From: Viscum album
Lineage: Eukaryota; Streptophyta; Magnoliopsida; Santalales; Viscaceae
DNA length: 64,000 nucleotides
Direction: 5' to 3'
Assembly (NCBI GenBank): GCA_963277665.1
Contig: OY728128.1
Location: 1,865,096,988-1,865,160,987 of the forward strand
The notes under the pieces were generated by a model. It was not told the origin of the DNA and ran no database searches. It saw only the letters and a program-made list of their open reading frames with translations. Made by a program: the position numbers and the translations under genes. Shown here piece after piece: positions 46,600-58,500 of this stretch; the stretch's first letter is position 1; each line of letters starts with the position of its first letter.

Positions 46600-48545
46600 A
46601 AAAAGACACTTTAAGGAAAGGTGGGAAACCATTGTTCACAAACCATAGATCACTAAGTGCTGAATGAGCTCACAAAATTATTAAACACAAGACTAAGATG
46701 ATTCGAATCAGACACTCTGTATAAATCCCAGTGCAGAGTACTAACCTGAGTGTCTGGATCCTCCCTGATAAGGATTTCAAAGTGAGAAACCATTATGTCC
46801 ATTGTCTGGATGAATTCCTCCATGGTGATTATGCCTTGGTTGAAACCTCGTGCAATGATTCGGTCCTTCTTTTCAATCCACACTTCTTGCTCCTCATTTG
46901 CCTCAACCTGCAGCCTCCTATTATAAATTCTTGAAATATCCTCCTATGAGGTAATGGGTCTAAGGAATTTTTCAATCATTTCTTCCTTGGAGTGGATAAT
47001 GAGCTTCAACCACTCCCCTACCTCTTCTTCCATAACTCCTAGTTCTCTTCTTGGATCACTACTTTCCCCATCTTGTAGGCCTTTGTTTCCCTTACTTCCA
47101 CCTTTCTTGGCCAATATGGCTTCCATCGGTTTTGGTAAGTGAGAATAGTCTTTGCGTCCCTTGGGTTTTCCCCTAGACCACAATGAATTTTCCTGAACCA
47201 CACTTTCCTTTATCCCCTTTCTTCCTTCTTGGGCTTTGGGGACCTTTCCCGTGGATATGGTCTAAACTATCCATTGAGAGAAGGCTAAGATCGTCATCGT
47301 CTGATTCTTCTTCCACATGTGTCTCTTCTTGTAGTTCCAAGCCTTCAAAACGGTTTTTCATTTCCACCCCTGGCATTTTATGGGGGGCCTCTGCCTTACC
47401 CCCTTACCTACCTTCTTCTCTGGGCCGATTCCCTTCCCAACATGCCCAGCCTTGATGGTAGGGGTGTTTGGGTATAAGGGCCCCAGGACAGACGCACCTT
47501 CTTGCCTCCCCAAAGGTTCTGCTGCAGCCCCCAATGGCTTTCCTTGTACTGTGTCTGATCCACCAATTTGCTCATACCCATGACCCATGAATTGTAAATT
47601 CTTGTTAGAATCCTCCTAGCCTTGAACATGAGAGTTATCGGGGTCATGAACTCTACTCCATGTCAAGCTCACCACCCCTCCCTCAGTTGAGATGGGTGTA
47701 GCAGGGAGATCCACCCTGACCACAGCTAAAAGACCCTCCTCTTCTCTATTCAGACCCAAATCATGAAATAAATGGGAAAAAAACCAGCAACCCGTGGCTC
47801 TGCCTCCTTGTTCATACCCTGCTTGACAACCACTAAAGAATTCTCAGGAACCCACTGATGAATTTGAGTCTCCTTAGACTCTGATACTGGTTCTTATTGC
47901 TCCATCACTGTAGGAACAGACCCACGCATACCAGTAAAAAGTCATCCTTGAGTCCCGAACCGACATCCAGAAACCAGATGTCCAAGCCTACCATATCCCA
48001 TACAGAACACTGGCCATGATTCAAACACCACTCTCTGCTTCCATCTGAACTCTTCTCCGACAGAAATCCACAGCCACTCCATTGGGGGAACCGAGACATC
48101 AACCTCAACACATACGCGAGGTAAGATCAGATGGCAAATTGCAGATGTGCGATCTTCCGAACAAATAAATATACCAACCATATTCCCTAGCATACAGATA
48201 ATATAGAGGTTCTGAAAAGGGAGTGGCAGATTAGGAAAGTTTACCCACACCGCAGATGAAGGTGAATCCCGGTTCATGATGAACTCAGTAGACCATCACA
48301 AGAGATGAAATCTGTAACCATTGAAGACATGAGGAGCACTGGACCATGCAGAGACCAGATCTTCCTCCGAGGAGAAGCGGATCATCAATTGGCGCTGATC
48401 TAAAAGACCCACCACCGTGTGATTTTAAAGACCCCGAGAATCGAAGACCCATCTGTCAAATGCATCCACCGAAGGACGGAAACCCCGGAACCGAGCCACG
48501 AGAGTCAAACTGTGGAGATCCACCGCTGCAATGAACACGATGCTT
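46600..48545 (-). pseudogene. L1-type LINE ORF1 fragment (DUF4283 and CCHC), antisense in copia E
   Basis: On the minus strand, 48540 to about 48060 encodes a DUF4283-like RNA-binding region. It includes LVARFRGFRPSVDAFDRWVF, then in another frame EEDLVSAWSSAPHVFNGYRF, then VWVNFPNLPLPF and VCVEVDVS. Next (48030-47950) comes CMGYGRLGHLVSGC, a CCHC knuckle whose second Cys is replaced by Tyr. Downstream (47590-46950) lie the Gly-, Lys- and Asp/Glu-rich tail pieces, spread over several frames. The last open piece (46883-46653) has no recognised relation. No endonuclease or reverse transcriptase ORF2 follows, and no clear A-tail (T run on this strand) or target duplication was found. Ends are approximate. 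Confidence 0.78.
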
Positions 48546-49180
48546 CTATTATTCGGTGAAAATTGGAAAATATTTATGCAAGGAAAACCACACAGAACAA
48601 AGAAAACCTGATATGTTGTCTTGTCAACTTGAAGTACAAAGATTGGGGAAACATATCGGAGCACATAAGAGAATTCCAAGATATTGTTGATCAGTTGAAT
48701 TCCATGAAAATGATGATTGATGATGATTTATAGGCACTATTGATACCGAGTTCATTACCAAAATACGGGACACACTAGTTTTATCGGCCATAAATTCAAC
48801 TCTGGATGGAACTCTCACCATGGAAATTATGAAAGATATAACACTGATTGAAGAGTCCAGAAGGAAATATGAGGAGTATACACCTGAATCAGAGGCTCTT
48901 ATCACTGAAATACAAGGGAGTCATAAAAGGAAGGGAAGATGCATAGAAAGAGAACCTCGTGACCAAAGTCTTAAAAGGAGGTAGCAATCGAAATATCAAT
49001 CAAGATATGAAATGAAGTGTCGCTATTGTGGTAAGCTTGGACACTTCATCCAAGAGTGTATAAGGTTAAAGGAAGATCAAAGGAATTAGGAAGGTAAGAC
49101 CCAAATTAATGTTGTTTCAGTTGTCAATGAAGAAATCATTATTGTTCAGGAATATATCAGGTCAGTCTTTCAAGACAAGA
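48546..49180 (+). pseudogene. gag of copia element E, C-terminal part with zinc knuckle
   Basis: After the LINE fragment the frame resumes with a Gag-like helical region (ITLIEESRRKYEEY near 48840). Then comes a Lys/Arg-rich stretch and a complete CCHC knuckle CRYCGKLGHFIQEC at 49018-49059, which binds the packaged RNA. Stops at about 48732, 48984 and 49090 break it. Confidence 0.8.
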
Positions 49181-49352
49181 CTCGACATGGGTGATTGATT
49201 CTGGAGCCTCCTACCATGTCACAACTTGAAGATATTTCTTCTCATATTACACATTAGGGAGTTTCAGACATGTGAATATGGGGAATAACAATTCATTCAA
49301 AATTACTAATATTGGTAATATTCTTCTAGAAACTAATATTGGATGAAGGTTA
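49181..49352 (+). pseudogene. Protease region of copia element E
   Basis: TWVIDSGASYHVT at 49188-49226 is the active-site motif of copia aspartic protease, with Asp at 49197. Stops follow near 49230 and 49345. It is in the same frame as the integrase that follows. Confidence 0.8.
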
Positions 49353-50297
49353 TTGTTGAAGGATGTGAGACGTGTTCCTGATATTCGCATCAATCTGATA
49401 TCCACTAGAATGCTTGACGATGATGGATATGTTAGTTACATCATTGATGGAAAATGTAATCTTACCAAAGGAAACTTGGTAATTACTAAAGGAAAGAAAG
49501 ATACTTCTCTTTATCTCACAAATGCTAGACCATGTGGAGAAGAAGTCAATGCATCCAGAAAAGATGTTCCTGTAGAAGTTTGGTATAGGCGGGTTGGTCA
49601 CATGAGTGAGAGAGGGGTCATAATTCTCTCCAGGAAGGATCTATTTTTAGGAATAAAAGGTACACATTTTGATACTTGTGTTGATTGCATCATGGGAAAA
49701 CAACACAGAGTATCATTTAGTAGTTATATACCTTCTAGAAAAGAAATTTTTTTAGATTTGATTCACACTAATGTATGCATGATGAGCACTAAATCGATGG
49801 TATATGCTATTTACTTTGTTAACTTCATTGGTGATCATTCTAGAAAATTCTGTACCTTTTCTTTAAAAACTAATGATCAAGTGGAGGATGTTTTCAAGCA
49901 GTTCCATGTGAAAGTGGCAAGAGAAACAGGCAGACAGTTAAAGTGCGTGCGAGTTGACGATGGAGGAGAGTATTGTTGTCCATTTGAGGAGTACTGTAGG
50001 AGTTTTGACATCAGGTTAGAAAAATAAGCACCAAAGACGCCTCAAAATAATGGTCTTACTGAGAGGATGAATAGAAAAATTTGTGAGAGAGTTGGATGTA
50101 TGCTCTTAAATACAAAGCTGCCAAACACTTTTTGGGGGAGGCAATGAGGATCGAATTTGATCTCATCAACCTTTCTCCATCAGTTACACTAAACTACGAT
50201 GTTCTAGAAAGTGTCTGGATAGGTAAAGATGTTTTATACAGACACTTGAGAGTATTTTGTTGTAGGGAATTTGTTCACATCCGGAAAGATGAGTGAG
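49353..50297 (+). pseudogene. Integrase of copia element E (broken)
   Basis: The open frame 49353-50027 holds the GAG-pre-integrase zinc-binding region and the start of the catalytic core. In the zinc-binding region the first His is replaced by Tyr in VWYRRVGHMSERG, followed by CVDCIMGKQHR. The core has LDLIHTN with the first Asp, FIGDHSRKF (family FIDDxSR), and VDDGGEY with the second Asp. After a stop at 50025 the third acidic residue is seen in NNGLTERMNR near 50055, and FWGEAM follows in a shifted frame to 50297. The call is firm; activity is excluded by the stops. Confidence 0.88.
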
Positions 50298-50928
50298 CGA
50301 AGCTGGATAGAAAATGAAAGCAATGTATCTTTTTGGAATACGCTCATGAAGAGTTTGGATACTGACTTTGGGACCCTATTAGTAGGAGGATTGTCAAAAG
50401 TAGAGATGTGGCGTTTCTTGAGGATCAGATGATTGAAGATTTTGAGAAGCCACAAAATGAAGAGAAGGTACAATCTGAGGAAATTCCAATCATTTCGGAA
50501 CTAGTCTCACCACCATCGGTACCAACTAGTATGAGAGAGATATGTGATACAAATGATACATCACTACCAGGTAATATGTCTCCATCCGCTGATATGTCTT
50601 TATCTTATGAAATTCCAGAACAGATTCCCCCTAAAGCGTAGTTGAGGAAATCCACCAAAGAACGAAAACCGAGTCGTAGATACTCACCACATGAGTATGT
50701 GATGCTCACTGATGGGGAAGAGCCAAACAATTATGATGATGCGATCAGAAGTGAGATACCATTGGATCCAAAATGTATTGGAAGAAAGATTGCTGAAAGT
50801 TGAAAAAATAAACATCAATGATAATGTGGTAGACATCATGAGAAAAGTTCTATCAAAAGAGATGATGAACGTCTGAAAGAATACAACGGGTCTAGCTTCA
50901 TCCCCAAATTGGTCATGAGAGGGATATT
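50298..50928 (+). pseudogene. Hinge after integrase of element E, with reverse transcriptase missing
   Basis: A Pro/Ser/Glu-rich segment (50408-50638 open) followed by RKSTKERKPSRRYSPHEYVM is the usual linker between copia integrase and reverse transcriptase. It should be followed by RT and RNase H of roughly 1.5 kb. Instead about 200 bp of weak sequence leads straight to the 3' LTR at 50929. No RT motif such as YVDD is present. Confidence 0.75.
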
Positions 50929-51340
50929 TGAGGGGGTCACTCCCAATTATGGGAGTTGATTTGCAGAGGAAGAATTCACGGGAAGATTATTGGCAACTGC
51001 TCCTATTGAAGCCTTCTTTGATTGGCAACAAACGTCGTGGACGAGCAGTTGGCATCATTGACATTTTTTAGGGTGGATCATCTACCCGAACAATTGTTGA
51101 CGAAGCAGTATTTGCTTCCTCCATAAAATAGGTTATAATCCCTTGTACTTGTAACCAGAAAACCTGTTGTAACTCTGTGTATCCTCCGACATTTGATTCG
51201 GAGAGAAGAAATATAGAAACAACCTCATTTCTCCCATGGATGTAGGCACCATTGCCAGACCCCGTAAATCTGGTGCGTTTTTCCAATTTCCTCTTCAGTT
51301 TGTGTTTATTTTGTTTCCACGAACATCTACTGCCCCAACA
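50929..51340 (+). repeat. 3' LTR of copia element E
   Basis: Starts TGAGGGGGTCACTCCC and ends TGCCCCAACA; pairs with 45772-46182. Confidence 0.88.
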
Positions 51341-51899
51341 ATAACAATGTCCTTGATTTTGAACTTTAATGTAGAAAAATGCATACAATTTTGTTGGTTT
51401 TGATTTTAAAAATGTTTTTGATCCTAAAATGTAAAAAAGCACGTATGTTGCTTGCAATCACATGTAGAATGTGAGCTTAAAATTGGAGTGAAATCACTTG
51501 AAGTTTAAAGGCTAAATTGTCAAATTGCATATGTTTTTCTTAAAATTGCTGATGGAATGAATAATTGAGAATTGAAATTCATTTTTGATTGTTATTGATG
51601 GGGTATTAAATTTTTTTGAATTTTTTGTTTTTTGAAAATTCATGTCCATTTGTTTGGAGATTAATTATGCTAAATTGTATACATTTTTTGAATCAGTGAA
51701 ATATTCTGGACTGGATATTATGAATTTTATTTTTGATTATGAATTTTGAAATTCTTGATCCTTAGTTCATTCAATGTTTCCTATTGCTGATTCATTTGTG
51801 GGCTGGGCACATTTTGAAGGCCAATGATTGGGCCCAATTTAATGGAGGCTCGATAGCAGATCCACTTGGTGGGCTGGTGCTCGTCGACTACTTCCTAGT
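51341..51899. other. AT-rich stretch right of element E
   Basis: T-rich with no gene or repeat recognised. An open frame starting at 51784 runs into block X and is not supported as a gene. Confidence 0.4.
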
Positions 51900-52400
51900 C
51901 CGATTTTCACAGCGCTACTTTTGGGAGCTTCACGGCTGCAGGCAGCTTGGAACAGATCGAGTGGAGGTTCGACAAGGGTTGTGGGTCGGCAGCCGCGAGC
52001 ATCATGGAAGAGGGTGTGCTGGAGATGGCGCCGCTGAATTCAAGGTTCACACACCGCCGCTGCACAGTGGGTTCATAATTCTAGATCAGGTCTGTTCGTA
52101 GGACCCGTTCTAGAAATGATTCCGCTGCACCTGTTCAGATTCGCCCAGGTTGGTCCAGAAGAAGACGGGTTCCCAGTTTGTGGTCTGTTGTCAATCGAAT
52201 CAAAGGTCCGAATTTTCTATAGCAGGCGCGTTTCTTCCTGTAAATGGGTGTCCGCGCCTCTTGGGTGCTCGATTCGTCGCTACATCCTGGCACGTTGCTG
52301 CAAACAAATTGATCAAATAGGTGGGCTGTTACCACTATACCGCTGTAAGGGGGAGTTTGGATCTAGATTCAGCTGAAGGTACTGCTTGCGTTCACTGCTT
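51900..52400 (+). repeat. Duplicated block X, copy 2
   Basis: The GC-richer counterpart of 38085-38785. Open frames 51784-52101 and 52116-52376 exist, but neither is kept in copy 1 and neither resembles a family I know. The sequence has the look of an untranslated leader or LTR piece. Confidence 0.7.
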
Positions 52401-52728
52401 CAAGGGGTTTTGTTCGTGTTTGTGCTGCCATTGCTTAATCTCTGATTTTTTTTTGTTTTTTTTTTGGCTCTGCTTCTGGTTCTTGGGGTCTAACGCCACT
52501 TGTTTGATGTATCTCCAAGGAGAAGCCTAGCCCCTACCAACAACTGACAACCAAATCCTCGTCAACCCATCTATCGTCAACCTTGCCTTGCCCAACCTTG
52601 GTACCCAATCCAACTCTTCTCACACTTTGACCCACCAACTACCTCCACTTTTAGTCTAGCCCCACCCAGATTGCTAAGACCCAATCTCCTCATCATAAGT
52701 TACATCCCCTACCCCCTCAACCCCCGCA
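52401..52728. other. Unassigned stretch at the breakpoint of the second copy
   Basis: C-rich pyrimidine-biased sequence (52560-52728) after a T run near 52446-52470. It replaces the antisense gag remnant and the first 134 bp of solo LTR D found in copy 1. No family recognised. Confidence 0.45.
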
Positions 52729-55380
52729 GGTGGAGAAAAATACTAGGTCGCACGGTTAGTAGAAACCGTGTGACCCTCTCTTAACTATGTGTGGTTGGAC
52801 AGTGCGGCTAAACAGGATGCACTATTTGCCCTGATCGTGCGCCAGGGTCCGCATGCCCTTGCGGAATATCTGCAGTTTTTAGTAGAGGTGATTCACATTA
52901 TTGGCACATGGTTTCCCTTACTGTGCGAGTACCCTCCTTAAGCAGTGAGCCATGCATGGTTGACACACGGTTTGACCAACCGTGCGGGCAAACCGTGCAC
53001 CTCTGTTTTTTTAGGTGAAATTATGAAAATATCCTTAATGAAATGTTTAACTCACCCCTTCCTCCTTGGCTCGTTCAAGCGCACAACAAGCCCCTCTCTC
53101 TCCATTTTTGAGCTCCCAAACTCTCTTTCATAGGTTTTGATTTCGAGCTTTGATCCGAAGTCCGATTTGATCCTCGTTCGTCATGTTGGATGCACATCAG
53201 TAAGTACTCGATCCCTTTTGAGTCATTCTTCATTTCTATTCTCCTTGATGGAGTTATTAAATGAAGACTCATATGCCCTATTTTTAGGGCATTGATTCGT
53301 TCTTCAGATCTCTTTCGATCCAGGCCAAACTAAAAGCTAATACTGGACGAGGAGAGTCATACGAGCTTAAGGTAGGTGGTTTATGACTCATCCCTCAAGT
53401 TTCATCGTTTTATAAATTTTCATAGAGTGTGTGCACCGATTTCGTTAGGCGCAACCTATTAAATTCAAGTGTCTTTCTTGTAATCGTCATGCTCATATTC
53501 TAGAGCCCTTGCTATATAATATCATCACACCATTGGAGGTTTTCCGCCCCAAGTAGGGTGTTTCATACTTGTCCCTTTAGTGGATGGTTATGTTCATTTA
53601 TGCCACGGTTCAGATGTGCAATGGCTTGACCCTATTAACGGTAAACCTTTTCTAAAGAATTATGAATTGTAATGGTTAGCCTTGTATATGATAATTTCAC
53701 TTGACCCTTCTAAGGTAAGTGTTTCAATATAATTAATGAATCTTAATAGGAATGACTAGTATACTGCATATATGACTTGACCTAGTTGAATGTAACTAAA
53801 TGGCTTGATTTCACATCCGTAGCACGACTTGTCATGCTTAATGGAAGACAGTAGAGTGAACCTAATGAATTGATTACGACTTAAATAAACTAATAAATGG
53901 TTTCATGTCCTTCTATCCTTATCACTTGTATGGAAGACAACAGAATGAACCAGACATATTAAATGTAATGACTATTACATGACCTTAACTAATTAATGAA
54001 TCAAGTATAAGGTTCCTATTATATACGGTCCTTGACATCTTTATAGGAGTGGTCAGACTCGAGCCGGTCTTGGATTCCCGAGGGAATGCCTTGAGCACTC
54101 GTGGACACCATTCTAATTCAAGGATGTCGGTTGCTAAGGGTGAGATCCACCTTGGAACCCGATCCTTGTCTACTAGTGGATGTACGACATGACGTCATAA
54201 GATCCCTCCATTATCATTATTAGGATGCCTTGAATACACTTCTATCCAGCATGACGTCTTGGACTCGTGGTGCAATGGATACACCCATTGGGTTCAGTCA
54301 TTGCTTATCTAGTTTTAACTTGGATGAATTTCTTGGACTTAGTTAGAATCATATTATAGAGGAATATCTTGGGTGATGCCCCTTGGATTACATGCAGTCC
54401 CCTTAGAGCCAAGCTACAGATTATTACTGAGTTGGCTCGACTCATGAGGTCAAGGATGCCTTGGTTATTACCTTGGATCATGTTTGTTATCATCATCATT
54501 AGAGCATGCCTTGTTACATCTTGGATCATTTATTATTATTATCATGCCATGGTGTTAATGCTAGTTATACCTTACGTGACTTATATAAACTGGAACATAA
54601 TTAACCAATCAAATGATCTCATGTTTAGAGACATTACCAATTGAGGCTGAAGCAAGTACTGAGTATTTACGTTGTTGTACTGCTTTACTTTTATATATGC
54701 ATGTCTGCACACTGTTTCAGTTTATATTACACAGATTGGATGTTATAGATGTCGTTGGTGGTGGCCTAATGAGATTTATCTCACACCTTAACTAGACCGC
54801 CATTGGTACCCGAGCATATTACATGTATGCAAGTGTTGGCGAGAGGAAGCGTCCTGCTTTGGACACCTGATATCGCTTGTTTGCATTAGGATGGAGTTTG
54901 GTAGCATATGACTGAGCAGGAGCTTGGGATGCTTGGATAGTTTTTGGCTTCTTTCTGCTTTTTTTTTGTATAGCATGTATTGTCTGCCACCATGTATACC
55001 TGTTTTTCCTGTTTGGTAGAGACATGATATACATTATCATCAACTTTTGTATATGATTCAATTATCATCTTTGAGTACTATTATAAGTTGCTTTAGTTTA
55101 TTATTTTTGTTTGCTTTCGCTATGGTGAGTTATTGGTCCAGTATTATAGTGTCTGTTATATGTCGTGTCATCTGTTCATATTATGCTTCCGCTATTCACC
55201 TGTTATTATATTTATCTGCTGTGCTCCACTCTGGTAATGAGGGCATAGTCTCCCCACGGACACATCCTAGGCACTCGCTGTTAGTCGGCAGCCTCTGGCG
55301 TTCAGGGAGATGTGCTTGAGGCCATGCGACCAACTGGGCTCGGGACACCTTTGAGTGACACCCGAGTTCGGGACATAACA
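52729..55380 (+). repeat. Solo LTR D, copy 2 (left end missing)
   Basis: Aligns with 40644-43353 from GGTGGAGAAAAATACTAGG onward. It ends GGGACATAACA and is followed by the same TTATTGAAATTACAC flank as copy 1, which shows shared descent rather than a second insertion. The first 134 bp and the left target duplication are gone. It keeps a GTCGCACGGTT...AACCGTGTGAC dyad at 52747-52774 and (with one base changed) the CTAATGAGATTTATCTCACACC block near 54767. Confidence 0.88.
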
Positions 55381-58297
55381 TTATTGAAATTACACTTTTA
55401 AACTAAAGTGAAAGGTAGATCTGTAGACTTGATCTAAGGTATCTACAACTTTCTACCTGTCATAAGGTATCCCTAATTTTATACCTATCGGAAGGTATGT
55501 CTACCTATCATAGTAGTTGATCTCGGATCGCGGCGCGACGCGATGAGGTCCTATAATGGGATAACAGCGATACAGATTGCATCGTGACCGCTTTTTTATC
55601 CAAGTGTGGTCCAATTAATATAATTTAAATTATATAATTATACACCTGCATATGCCGAAAAATTAAAATATGATAAATAAAATATAAAACAGAATAAAAA
55701 TAATACATATACAATAACAAAAGAAATAAGAATTGAAAAGGGATGCTGAAGTAATATATTAACAAAAAACTAAAAGGGGGGGATATTGGCATATAAGGGC
55801 GTAGTAGGGAGCAAACTGAGAAAAAAAAGAAAAAAATGATGTGGGGGTATGTTCGGGCCAGGTTGACATGGGGGCCAGGTTGACATGGGGGGGGGGGGCT
55901 AGGTTGACTCGGGGGGGGGGGGGGGTGGGGTCGGGTTCGTCTCAATGGTCGGGGTCACCTCGGGCCAGGTCTACTCGGGGGTCAGGGTCGTCTTGCGCCA
56001 GGACAACTCAAGGGTCGGGGTCGTCTCGTCGAGGGGTTACGGCGACACAAGCCTGGAGAGAGGGAGTCGTCGGTGCAGGAGGAGTAAATGGGATGGGTTA
56101 GGCAGGAGCAAGGGGGTTTGACCGCTTACGAAGGAAACAAAAAACCCATTTCTTTGGCGTCAAAACATGGCGTGACAGCGATGATCAGAAACGCGGCGGA
56201 AGCGCGACGGTTGGGATCGCGGGTGAGGTGGTGCAATCACATTCCACCCGCGATCCAACCAACTGAAGCGGTTGGGTGCCGCTTCGCACCACGCAGGCGC
56301 GATTGCGACCAAGATGCCCCATTTTGACAACCTAGCTTCCTATCCCTGAAAGCCTTCGACTTTGCCTGTCGGCAGCATCTCACTTCACATATTGAAAATA
56401 CTTGAGCTCTATCTTTTTAGCCATGGAAGCCCTTGACCAGATGTTCAGATTTTATGTCATCTTATCCCTAGAATCCCTCGATCACGTAGGATTGGTAGTA
56501 AAATGATTACAACAGAAATATTAAGATCTTTAAAAGGAAAACCTCACCCAACAGTAGCTCTTAGCAGAAACACTTTGAAATCAAAAATTACATTGATTGG
56601 AAGAACACTCAACAACAAGAAACTGAAAATCTTCAAAAAAAAAACTGTAACTTTTAGAATGCTTGATTCTTGTTAATATGTTTTTTTGATACTTGAGGTA
56701 CAACTTTATTATAGGTGGCATTGTAACAAACTTCAACAACTAAAATCCACAAAACTCAGTATCAGTTGTAACAACATCAACAACTTCTTCATCTACTGAT
56801 GAAATCAACATGTTGCTTCATCTGTCGATGAGTTAGATCAACACAACTACAATGATTCTAAATCTGATGGAAGTAACCTAATATTATATCTTCAGATCAT
56901 TGGATTTTCATAAATTAATTTAGAGTTTCGGTATTTCATTTACCAAGTTCGTTTTGCATAGGTAAAACAACTTAAACAAAAACTTAACACTTGTCATTTT
57001 CAAATGAAGTGTATTGTGATTTTTGAAATTGGGAAATAAGTGAGATACTGACTTAATAATCTCCCTAGCAGTCGTTTGCTGGGATAAATTTACCATTTTA
57101 CCCTTGGGGAGGTTCCGAGACTACAAAAACTCCAAATTGAGTTCAGTCTCAATGGGGAAAAATACAGATCACTACAATAGGTGTGTGTGTGTGGGGGGGG
57201 GGGTGTTTTTTTATAGGTTAGAGACTGTTTTTCTTTTGTGTGTATTTCAAATGTTTTTTTAATTTTTTTACTTCCACGACTAAATTTAATTATCTTGATC
57301 ATTTTTAAACTTGGGTTGATTTTAAGGGATCTCTTTTATTTATAAATAAATTATTCTATGTGTTTATGGATATGAGACCTTCCTTTACTTTGAATTTCAA
57401 ACACTTTAATGTCTTTGGCCAATTTTTGAAATTCATGCTCATTAGCGACTAGCCCAAATCATTTTCACCCTCCCGCAAGGCACTTTAAAACACATTTTTT
57501 ACATCTTCTTCATTCAAAGAATTTTAAGTATGTTGGGGTGTACTAGTGTGATTAAGGTGTATTTTTTTGGCGAGCTCTTGTATCCACGTGAGACCCTCCT
57601 TGACATTGATCTAGTTAATCCTGTAGTTTCCATGAACACCCTTATAAGTTCAAGCCATGTTACAGGCCAAATACATCCTTACTTGCCCTTTACCCTAAAT
57701 TTATTGCATGGTTACTTTAAGGATAAGAGTGGAGGAAGGGCTTTCATGTGCTTACTTTTTAAAGGAATTAAATTATTGGAGCGAAATGTGGAGATGGTGT
57801 CGCCAATTTTGGGAACTTTAATGCGAAAGGGCATGAGTTTATCAGACATTAAATCACAATGGAATCCTACACCTAAAAAAATGAAAATGAAAGAAAATGT
57901 AAATATAAAACAAAATGTATATAAAAAAAGAAAAAAATAAAGAAAAAAAGAGCAAAAAAATAGGAGAATAGGAATTGTAATCTTCTTTATTGTGCTTCAT
58001 TTTCAGTCTCATAACCAAATTTCAAATAAGAATGAAGGGGGTTGTGATGTGTTATCTTTTGTAAAGGAGATTGAGTGAGGTCTATTTCATTGAACATTAT
58101 TGAATAATCATGCAAAGTATTAGAGAGTCAAACCCTTCTCTTTTGGCCTTTGTTTTTAAATCTATACTCGTCGTCCATTAGCCAACAGTACAACTTTGAA
58201 AAATCATCATGATTGGGGCGCCTTGTTTGTCTTTTTCATGGAGAAGTGAGAATTTCACCAAACAAATGGCTTGGCATGCGTGGTCTTATGATGGCCA
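55381..58297 (+). repeat. Duplicated block Y, copy 2
   Basis: Aligns with 43354-45390, apart from the inserted segment 55510-56335. It ends at the LTR of element C, where copy 1 continues (GATGGTCAC against GATGGCCA). A 136-codon frame at 57530-57940 (start MLGCTSVIKVYFFGE) is the only sizeable one; it is broken in copy 1 and unlike any family I know, so it is not called as a gene. Confidence 0.72.
55510..56335. mobile_element. Probable non-autonomous DNA transposon inside block Y copy 2
   Basis: About 826 bp absent from block Y copy 1. It is flanked by CTACCTATC (55501-55509) and CTTCCTATC (56336-56344), a 9-bp duplication with one mismatch, the size usual for Mutator-like elements. The ends (ATAGTAGTTGATC... 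and ...GACAACCTAG) pair only weakly as inverted repeats. The interior has a G-rich tandem region (55855-55990, units like GCCAGGTTGACATGGGGG) and a CpG-rich right half. No transposase frame is present; long frames here are compositional. Confidence 0.55.
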
Positions 58298-58454
58298 TGT
58301 AACGACCCAAAATTTCATTAATGGAATATCCCTCTTGATCCAGTTAAATGTTTCTTTATGTTTTTATAAGATGTCAACTTCTTTAAGTTTTACGTTAAGA
58401 TTTGTGACCGTTACTTTTATAGCCGTTGAACAGTGATCATCTGGGTAGTTTAAA

Positions 58455-58460
58455 TATAAG
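58455..58460 (+). promoter_or_regulatory. TATA-like box upstream of the LTR-embedded frame
   Basis: TATAAG in AAATATAAGGC, 40 bases before ATG 58501. Short and AT-rich surroundings make it only suggestive. Confidence 0.3.
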
Positions 58461-58500
58461 GCTTTAACGAACCAATTTTTCTACTCAGACAAAGGAAGCG

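Larger units (their letters stand above)
45771..51340 (+). mobile_element. Ty1/copia retrotransposon E, internally deleted
   Basis: Two LTRs of about 411 bp (45772-46182; 50929-51340) enclose a tRNA-Met primer site, gag with a zinc knuckle, protease and integrase in that order, which is copia order. The possible target duplication is ATAAT (45766-45770) against ATAAC (51341-51345), one mismatch. Reverse transcriptase and RNase H, which should follow integrase, are missing. A LINE ORF1 fragment of about 1.95 kb sits antisense inside gag (46600-48545). The element is dead. Confidence 0.88.

Noticed and set aside
51784..52376. Two open frames in block X copy 2 as host exons
   Set aside because: Not kept in block X copy 1 and no recognised domain; the higher GC content alone favours open frames.
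57530..57940. 136-codon frame in block Y copy 2 as a possible gene
   Set aside because: Its counterpart in copy 1 is broken by stops and shifts, the C-terminus is a low-complexity Lys/Asn tail, and no family resemblance is seen.
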